DNA from: Anaerolineae bacterium
GTDB lineage: Bacteria > Chloroflexota > Anaerolineae > Epilineales > JAHCIE01
Direction of reading: 5' to 3'
Assembly: GCA_026129385.1 (NCBI GenBank)
Contig: JAHCIE010000187.1
Coordinates: 1 to 6,605, forward strand
Length of the DNA stretch: 6,605 nucleotides
The position numbers were made by a program, and so were the translations under genes. Below, piece after piece: positions 1 to 4,330 of the stretch (positions are counted from its first letter, which is position 1; every line of letters starts with the position of its first letter). The notes beneath the pieces are model-generated. The model was not told where the DNA came from. It ran no database searches and saw only the letters and a list, made by a program, of their open reading frames with translations.

Positions 1-585
1 AAGACAGTGCAGGCCGAGGTAGCGCAGCTGCAGCTGGCTCTCGTCGGGCAAGGGCAGCAGGCCCACCGGCAGGGGGCGCAGGAAGGGCGGCTCGGCCGGG
101 CCTAGCACGACCCGCACCGAGCCGGGGCGGGTGTAGGTCGCGGCGGCGTGGGCGGTGAACTTGCCCTGGTCGCAGCCGAGGGCGGGCTGGAGGGCGGCGC
201 CGAAGTCCTGCCGCACCTGACGACCCAGGGACTGGCAGAAGGGCAAGGCGTTCGGGCCATCCAGGTCGGGGACGTCGAGGAAGGCGCGGCCCAGGCCCGA
301 CGGCTCGACGCGCACCGCGAAGTCGTCCAGGAGCGCGAGGAGGGCGTCGAACTCGGCCTGGCACGCGGCCAGGTCGACGTCCCGCAGCAGAAGGTCGGGG
401 CAGGCCAGCCTCGCCTGCCGTGCGCTTTGTCCCAGCACGACGCCACCTTCGAGGGCAACGGGCGTGGCCGCCAGGACGTGGTCATTCGGCCCGACGACGG
501 CTAGGGATTGCTCGACCAGAGCGGGGTCCGAGCGCGCCAGGAGGGCGACGGGGAAGGCGGGGATGAGGCAGGTGAGGATGGCCAT
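1..585 (-). CDS. imuB: ImuB-like Y-family DNA polymerase homologue, catalytically degenerate (partial, runs off left edge)
   Basis: Only the first 195 codons are in the window; the rest lies beyond base 1. I translated this frame by hand. Fold markers of the Y family are visible: an N-terminal strand MAILTCLIPAFP (1-12), GVVLGQSARQARLACPDL (48-65, the helix usually reading GM...A..LCP.L), RAFLDVPDLDG (100-110), LGCDQGKFTAHAA (136-148, the GIA.NK..A segment) and FLRPLPVGLLPLPDESQ (168-184, thumb/HhH entry). The acidic residues that bind the catalytic metals are absent. The first-strand Asp motif is replaced by IPAFP, and the usual S.DEAFLDV reads SGLGRAFLDV, with Gly-Arg where Asp-Glu is expected. 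This is the known signature of ImuB, which acts as an adaptor in a translesion mutasome rather than as a polymerase. The ATG at 585 lies 3 nt after the stop of the RecA-like gene, so translation is probably coupled. A clamp-binding motif would lie outside the window. Alternative: another inactive Y-family paralogue. Confidence 0.82.
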   Translation of the reverse strand, partial: MAILTCLIPAFPVALLARSDPALVEQSLAVVGPNDHVLAATPVALEGGVVLGQSARQARLACPDLLLRDVDLAACQAEFDALLALLDDFAVRVEPSGLGRAFLDVPDLDGPNALPFCQSLGRQVRQDFGAALQPALGCDQGKFTAHAAATYTRPGSVRVVLGPAEPPFLRPLPVGLLPLPDESQLQLRYLGLHCL

Positions 586-588
586 AGG

Positions 589-1377
589 CTAGAGACCGTC
601 CCCGCGCACCGTGCCGTTGAAGCGGATGTCGAGGCTAACGGTCTTGCCGGCGGGGGCGAGCTTGTTCTTCTGCACCTGGACCTGGACGCGATAGCCGCGC
701 ACGTCGGGGCCGGCCCAGAACCAGTCCTCGTGGCGCAGGGCGAGGCGGACGGCGGCGTGATGGCCTAGCGCCGAGGCGGCCGAGCCGGTGCCCAGGGCCG
801 AGAGCAGCCCCTGCCAGGGCGAAACCGGCTCGTCGAGCACGATGAGGGTCACGCCCGACTGGGCCAGGCGCGGGCCGAGGTGGTCCAGGGCGGCGACGGC
901 GTGGCGATGGGTCTGGGCATCGGAGGCCAGCGCGCCCCAGTGGTCGAAGACGACGGCCGCCCACTCCCTCCGCTCCGCCAGGCTGAGGGCCATGTCCAGG
1001 GCTTGCCGCCCATCGCTGGGGCGCGCGACGAGCAGCTGGGGCAGGTGGACACCACAGCGCTCCAGATAGTCGGGGTTGCAGGTGTGGTCCACGTCGACGT
1101 AGGCGACGGGCAGGTGGCGATGCCCCTGGGCGCGGGCCAGGAGGAGGGTGGCGAGGGTGCGCTTGCCGGAGGTGGCGGCGCCGGTCAGGACGGTGAGCTT
1201 GCCGCGGGGGATGCCGCCGATGCCAAGCGCCTCGTCGAGCTGAAGGAAGCCGGTCGAGAGATGGGGGACCGACGTCGGAGGGGCGACGCCCTGGCGGAGC
1301 GCCTGCGGCCCGTGACGGTGCTGGATGACGGTGATGGTGTGGTCGAGACGCTGTTGGCGCGACTTGCGGGCGGGCAT
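589..1377 (-). CDS. imuA: RecA-fold ATPase-like protein, ImuA type (mutasome accessory)
   Basis: This 262-residue protein follows the RecA core in order: LSTGFLQLDEALGIGGIPRG (40-59; RecA has LSTG...LD.ALG.GG.PRG), Walker A GAATSGKRT (66-74), YVDVDH (93-98, where RecA has FIDAEH with the catalytic Glu), the Walker B strand AAVVFDHWGAL (140-150), VTLIVLDEP (176-184), and a C-terminal VQKNKLAPAGKTVSLDI (235-251; RecA has VKNKVAPPFK...FDI). It is shorter than RecA, and the C-terminal DNA-gating domain is missing. Two active-site changes stand out: the Walker A Thr/Ser after Lys is Arg73, and the catalytic Glu position is Asp97. ATP use may therefore be weak. The start at 1377 is supported by AGGAG seven bases upstream and an SOS-type promoter. 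It is paired with the ImuB-like gene directly downstream, the usual arrangement of damage-inducible translesion cassettes. It is clearly not the housekeeping recA; the name imuA rests on context plus fold. Confidence 0.8.
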   Translation of the reverse strand: MPARKSRQQRLDHTITVIQHRHGPQALRQGVAPPTSVPHLSTGFLQLDEALGIGGIPRGKLTVLTGAATSGKRTLATLLLARAQGHRHLPVAYVDVDHTCNPDYLERCGVHLPQLLVARPSDGRQALDMALSLAERREWAAVVFDHWGALASDAQTHRHAVAALDHLGPRLAQSGVTLIVLDEPVSPWQGLLSALGTGSAASALGHHAAVRLALRHEDWFWAGPDVRGYRVQVQVQKNKLAPAGKTVSLDIRFNGTVRGDGL

Positions 1378-1384
1378 GCCGAGG

Positions 1385-1389
1385 CTCCT
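1385..1389 (-). promoter_or_regulatory. Shine-Dalgarno of the RecA-like gene
   Basis: AGGAG on the minus strand, 7 nt before the ATG at 1377. It selects this start over the out-of-frame ATG at 1394. Confidence 0.75.
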
Positions 1390-1441
1390 GGCATCTTACC
1401 CCCTCCAAAGGTAGAGACGACAGCGATAGGTGTCAGGAGCC

Positions 1442-1471
1442 AGTATATAGCACATATGTTCGGTTCGTCAA
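1442..1471 (-). promoter_or_regulatory. Promoter of the imuA-imuB-like operon
   Basis: Read on the minus strand: TTGACG (1471-1466) as -35, then TATACT (1447-1442) as -10 with an 18-nt spacer. TATATA (1449-1444) with a 16-nt spacer is an alternative -10. It lies about 65 nt upstream of the start codon. The LexA-like box fills the spacer, so a bound repressor would block RNA polymerase directly. Confidence 0.7.
1449..1462 (-). promoter_or_regulatory. Putative LexA (SOS) box, Gram-positive type
   Basis: The minus strand reads CGAACATATGTGCT. The Bacillus/actinobacterial SOS box consensus is CGAAC-N4-GTTCG. The left half-site and the spacing are perfect, and the right half keeps GT.C. The core ACATATGT is palindromic. 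Its position between -35 and -10 of a translesion operon matches classic SOS repression. That the host LexA recognises this motif is an inference. Confidence 0.62.
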
Positions 1472-1564
1472 GGGGTGTGGACTACCTTTCACAGTTCCTG
1501 CATAGGTGAATGGCGCTCCGTCGTCGGTGCCCTCAAGTAGGCTGGTTTTTTACGCATCTCTAAC

Positions 1565-1592
1565 TTGACAGCTTCATGTCTTGTTATACAAT
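1565..1592 (+). promoter_or_regulatory. Strong sigma-70-type promoter, plus strand
   Basis: A perfect -35 TTGACA (1565-1570), a 16-nt spacer and TACAAT (1587-1592; one mismatch to TATAAT). The overlapping TATACA at 1585-1590 would give only a 14-nt spacer. Transcription would start near 1598-1601. That is about 170 nt before the exported-protein ATG and about 100 nt before the terminator hairpin. Confidence 0.72.
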
Positions 1593-1598
1593 CCGTGT

Positions 1599-1740
1599 GA
1601 GGAGTACTTCCTGTCTGTAAAGCAAACTGTCTGCGTATGCACCAGCAAGTAGTTGATCAACGGGCTGGCGCTAGGCAGGAGAGATGATGTAATCAAGCGA
1701 GAGCCGACCTGACTGGAACAGCCAGAGGGTCGGCTTTTGC
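1599..1740 (+). ncRNA. Candidate structured leader RNA or short terminated RNA
   Basis: This is the stretch between the promoter at 1565-1592 and the intrinsic terminator. It can fold by eye. A long-range helix pairs 1608-1616 (UUCCUGUCU) with 1673-1681 (AGGCAGGAG): 9 pairs including two G-U. Inside it, CCAGC (1642-1646) pairs with GCUGG (1664-1668) around a loop containing the palindrome GUUGAUCAAC (1652-1661). A second copy of CUGUCUG at 1627-1633 could compete with the first (1611-1617) for AGGCAG. I do not recognise a known riboswitch core. Either it is a cis-acting leader attenuating the exported-protein gene, or it is an independent RNA of about 140 nt. It contains a 16-codon ATG ORF (1637-1687) without a convincing ribosome binding site. 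Confidence 0.42.
1703..1738 (+). terminator. Intrinsic terminator upstream of the exported-protein gene
   Basis: GCCGACC (1703-1709) pairs perfectly with GGTCGGC (1728-1734), extended by A1702-T1735. Inside, CTGG (1712-1715) pairs with CCAG (1722-1725) across an AACAG loop. The hairpin is followed by TTTTGCATTT. The T tract is on the plus strand only. No plus-strand gene precedes it, so it must end the leader transcript, which suggests attenuation or a stand-alone small RNA. Confidence 0.78.
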
Positions 1741-1761
1741 ATTTGCCCAGGCACAGCTGGG

Positions 1762-1770
1762 AAGGGGGGG
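1762..1770 (+). promoter_or_regulatory. Shine-Dalgarno of the exported-protein gene
   Basis: AAGGGGGGG just before the ATG at 1773 supports that start. The in-frame ATG at 1737 lies directly against the terminator tail, has no ribosome binding site and would place 12 residues before a normal signal peptide. Confidence 0.6.
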
Positions 1771-1772
1771 CA

Positions 1773-3431
1773 ATGACGCGCGCCACAGGCACGATGCAAG
1801 TGCCAATTCTTGCTGTAGTAGGGTTAGTCGTGGCTGCCATCCTATTAGGCGGCCGGCCCAACGCATCAGCAGCGCATCCTGCTATGCCACTGCCGGGCAT
1901 CTATGCCTTCGTCACCGGCCAAGAGGCTGGCTTCCGCATCGTGGATGTCACCAATCCGCAGAATCCGGTGGAACTTGGTTATCTAGATACCGCAGGCTCA
2001 GCTCAGGCCGTTCACGTTGTCGATGATGTCGCTTACTTGGCTGCAGGGCCTGGCGGGCTGCGCGTCATCGACGTCTCTGATCTGAGCGCGCCAGTTGAGG
2101 TGGCTGCGCCTGCTCCGCCTGCACCCTCCCCCTACGCGCGAGATGTCTTCGTTCTGGGCCACTTTGCGTATGTGGCGCACGGCTATGACCGCAGCCACTA
2201 TATGGGGCTTGAGATTTACGATATCTCCTCCCCAACACAGCCGACGCGGGTCGGAACCTATACCGATGGGGCAGGCTATGCACGCGTTCGCGTGTCAGGT
2301 CACCTTGCTTATCTGCGCGGTGGCGCGACTGACCTAACGATTGTCGACGTATCCGATCCCCCCCATCCCACGCGGGTGGGCGCTCTGGATGCCCCGCTGC
2401 CGGACTATGGCAACTGGTTTGGCGAACCCGGTCTCGCCCTTGTTGGCAACTACGTCTACCTCACATCGGGCGCCATGTTCGTCATCGACGTTTCCGACCC
2501 GACCCACCCCCGCCGCATTGGCGAAGTCAGTAGCTGGCCGTACGACGTTCGGGTTGCCGGGCAGCGGGCCTATCTTTTGCATAACAGCGGTACAACGCTT
2601 GTCTTCGACGTATCGAACGCTGGCAGTCCTCGCCAAATAGCCAGCGTCAATTCGAGCGGCTATGGCATCGACGCGTCGGGCAGCTATGCCTATCTTGCCA
2701 ATGGGAACCTCCGAGTCGTGAATCTCTCCGACCTAGGACATCCTCAGTTCGGAGGATCTTCTGCACGGTCTGGTTTCACGGATTGGCATGTCTTCGTTCA
2801 AGACCGGGGTGGCGCTGCACCGCCGACATACACGATTTCTGGTCGCATCCTGGATGAAGCTCAACGAGGCATAGCCAGTGCAGATGTTCACTTGAATGGT
2901 CTACAAAGTAGGAATATTACGACTTCAAGCGACGGCGCCTATGCCTTTGGTGATCTGCCCCCAGGTGACTACACCGTCTGGGGGGAGAAACCTGGCTACG
3001 CAGCATCGGCTTCCCTGCACGTCGCAGTTCCACCAAGCGTCAGCAACGCGGATATCGTTCTTCATCCCGGCTACACCATCTCCGGCCGCATCACGGACGC
3101 TAACGGCGTGCCGATGGGCCGCGTCGGCTACACTTGTCGATCGTCCACTGGTACAGCAAAGCCAGGGGCCATCCAGGCTGGAGCCGTCAGGTGGGGCGGC
3201 GCCGGACAGATGGACGACGTCGGGCGCTATACGAGCACGGTAGCCTCCCAGCTGCAATCTGGGTCACCCGAGAAGCAGAACTGGCACATTCTCGCTTCCC
3301 CATCGCGCACTGTCCATCTGCCTCCTGAGCAGATCGAGGCAGGACTTCGTGGGGTACGTTCAGGATGCTGTCCTGGCGGCAGCGTACGCCGCCTGCCGCT
3401 TAATAATAACAGTCGCTACCTTTCCAGGTGA
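1773..3431 (+). CDS. Exported LVIVD beta-propeller protein with carboxypeptidase-regulatory-like domains; C-terminal part probably out of frame
   Basis: The open frame is 552 codons. Residues 1-33 form a signal peptide: basic N-end, hydrophobic run PILAVVGLVVAAILLGG at 11-27, likely cleavage after ASA at 31-33. Residues 42-328 carry seven LVIVD-type repeats (each about Y-YLA...LRVIDVSDP.HP..VG), expected to form one seven-bladed propeller. PTYTISGRILDEAQRGI (351-367) through about 430 is a complete carboxypeptidase-regulatory-like/Cna-B-type beta-sandwich, with DGAYAFGDLPPGDYTV as its signature. GYTISGRITDANGVPMGRV (433-451) starts a second copy. After V451 the expected pattern breaks down. 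SPSRTVHLPPEQIE is recognisable near the end of that copy, but its continuation QDFVGYVQ lies in another frame from 3340. The last roughly 100 residues and the stop at 3429-3431 are therefore probably frameshift products. Its likely role is extracellular or cell-surface, possibly adhesion or binding; no catalytic motif is visible. It may be the N-terminal half of one giant gene continuing at 4321. Confidence 0.8.
   Translation: MTRATGTMQVPILAVVGLVVAAILLGGRPNASAAHPAMPLPGIYAFVTGQEAGFRIVDVTNPQNPVELGYLDTAGSAQAVHVVDDVAYLAAGPGGLRVIDVSDLSAPVEVAAPAPPAPSPYARDVFVLGHFAYVAHGYDRSHYMGLEIYDISSPTQPTRVGTYTDGAGYARVRVSGHLAYLRGGATDLTIVDVSDPPHPTRVGALDAPLPDYGNWFGEPGLALVGNYVYLTSGAMFVIDVSDPTHPRRIGEVSSWPYDVRVAGQRAYLLHNSGTTLVFDVSNAGSPRQIASVNSSGYGIDASGSYAYLANGNLRVVNLSDLGHPQFGGSSARSGFTDWHVFVQDRGGAAPPTYTISGRILDEAQRGIASADVHLNGLQSRNITTSSDGAYAFGDLPPGDYTVWGEKPGYAASASLHVAVPPSVSNADIVLHPGYTISGRITDANGVPMGRVGYTCRSSTGTAKPGAIQAGAVRWGGAGQMDDVGRYTSTVASQLQSGSPEKQNWHILASPSRTVHLPPEQIEAGLRGVRSGCCPGGSVRRLPLNNNSRYLSR
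1896..2756 (+). repeat. Seven LVIVD-type propeller repeats (protein level)
   Basis: Seven divergent blades of about 40 residues are readable by their cores: GFRIVDVTNPQNPVELG, GLRVIDVSDLSAPVEV, LEIYDISSPTQPTRVG, LTIVDVSDPPHPTRVG, MFVIDVSDPTHPRRIG, LVFDVSNAGSPRQIA and LRVVNLSDLGHPQFGG. Each is preceded by an aromatic strand of the AYLA/AYVA type. The DNA copies are divergent, so this is an old protein repeat, not a recent duplication. Confidence 0.85.
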
Positions 3432-4330
3432 AAGGCGAGGGCGAAAGCCTGGCACGCGATGATATCTGGACGGTGCAGAAGACCTCAGGACAGGTCAAGC
3501 CTGTCGCTGACGCTGTGGCTGGACTTTATCGGAAATCCTCTCGGATGGGCTTGACGACGTCTCGAATGTGGGAAGGATATGGCGAAGATGAACCTGCCTG
3601 GCGGCTTGCGGCGGATGGGGGCACATCATTCGCGCTCCAGAACAACTCCCAGGACGCGGTTGCTGTTCAGCACTGCACTGCAGCTGCCCGTAATCGCCGC
3701 AGAACGCGCACATCGCGGCGTAAAGCGCCCTTAGTGTCGATACCTACTTCGGTGCGAAATTGGTAGACACACAGGTTTGGAGTTCATTGAGCCAAGATGT
3801 TCCAGCGTGCGTGGATCCTGGGGTTGAGTGGGTCCGATGTCTCCAGTTCATCACCAGGTTACCACACGCGACGCCCACGAGGTTGCCAGGTAGGAGACTG
3901 ACCTGTTGAGCCACTCTGCCATCGCTCCCCCAGACCGGGCGGCGCCTCACAACCGATCTCGCAAAAATGCTGCCAGGCCACGCCGTACTCGCCTTTGCGT
4001 TCAACGGCGTGCGATGCCGGGTTCACCAGCACCCGGATCGAGAGAGCCAGCATGGCGATTGGGTCACCGATTCCTTTAGGCAAGTACGATCATGCTGCTT
4101 TCCGTATGCGGATGGCGCTGGGAGTCATGGCTGCAGATCGCGGTCGAGAGCCCAGGCACCTGCAATGACAACTGGAACGGGTCAGGACCGGTGCGCGCAT
4201 GATGGCACTTGCCACCCAGGGGGCGGGTGCCTCGATACGCTACGCTGATTCACGTCAACACGATATACGGTCTCGATGGGCATTCCGGCAACATTCGCAC
4301 TGCGATCGCTGACGCGTTAGCAGTATCGTG
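3123..4330 (+). pseudogene. Frame-shattered coding segment of the exported protein (eroded gene or bad consensus)
   Basis: No frame stays open here, yet protein-like segments follow each other across the three plus frames. SRTVHLPPEQIE (to 3338) continues as QDFVGYVQDAV (from 3340) in another frame. LNNNSRYLS (3399-3425) continues as FQVKGEGESLARDDIW (3422-3469). Then come SSLSLTLWLDFIGN (3495-3536), EILSDGLDDVSNVGRIW (3532-3582), EPAWRLAADGGTSFALQNNS (3590-3649), LFSTALQLPVIAAERAHRG (3663-3719), SVDTYFGAKLVDTQVW (3733-3780), MFQRAWILGLSGSDVSSSS (3797-3853), STACDAGFTSTRIERASMAI (from 4001), ESPGTCNDNWNGSGPVRA (4146-4199), MALATQGAGASIRYAD (4202-4249) and LIHVNTIYGLDGHSGNIRTA (from 4245). The intact frame resumes at 4321 with QYREQDTW. 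Adjacent segments often abut or overlap by a few bases, as single-base indels would produce. I do not recognise the domain. Alternatives are unrelated noncoding DNA, or an assembly gap filled with low-quality sequence. Confidence 0.6.

Larger units (their letters stand above)
1378..1772. other. Divergent intergenic region
   Basis: This 395-bp gap is visibly more AT-rich than the genes to its left. It holds the SOS-type promoter for the minus-strand operon (1442-1471), then about 90 bases (1472-1564) with no gene or site I can support beyond a T6 run at 1547-1552. It ends with the plus-strand promoter, leader and terminator ahead of the exported-protein gene. Confidence 0.7.

Noticed and set aside
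880..1509. A 209-codon plus-strand frame across the RecA-like gene
   Set aside because: Antisense to a gene with full RecA motifs. Long antisense frames are expected at this GC content.
1530..1552. T6 run preceded by GCC...GGC, possible second terminator
   Set aside because: The stem would be only 3-4 pairs, and no plus-strand transcript is known to arrive there.
1637..1687. A 16-codon ATG ORF in the leader, possible leader peptide
   Set aside because: No Shine-Dalgarno and no run of regulatory codons that would indicate classical attenuation. Kept only as a note in the leader entry.
1737..1772. Upstream in-frame ATG for the exported protein
   Set aside because: It lies in the terminator tail and has no ribosome binding site. 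The ATG at 1773 has AAGGGGGG and begins a normal signal peptide.
3741..3840. A complete tRNA-Leu gene
   Set aside because: Only the D-arm region matches. The AGG stem has no partner, there is no T-arm, and no acceptor complement is present downstream.
3744..4004. Minus-strand 86-codon frame in the shattered zone
   Set aside because: No recognisable motif or ribosome binding site; the plus-strand segments look more protein-like.
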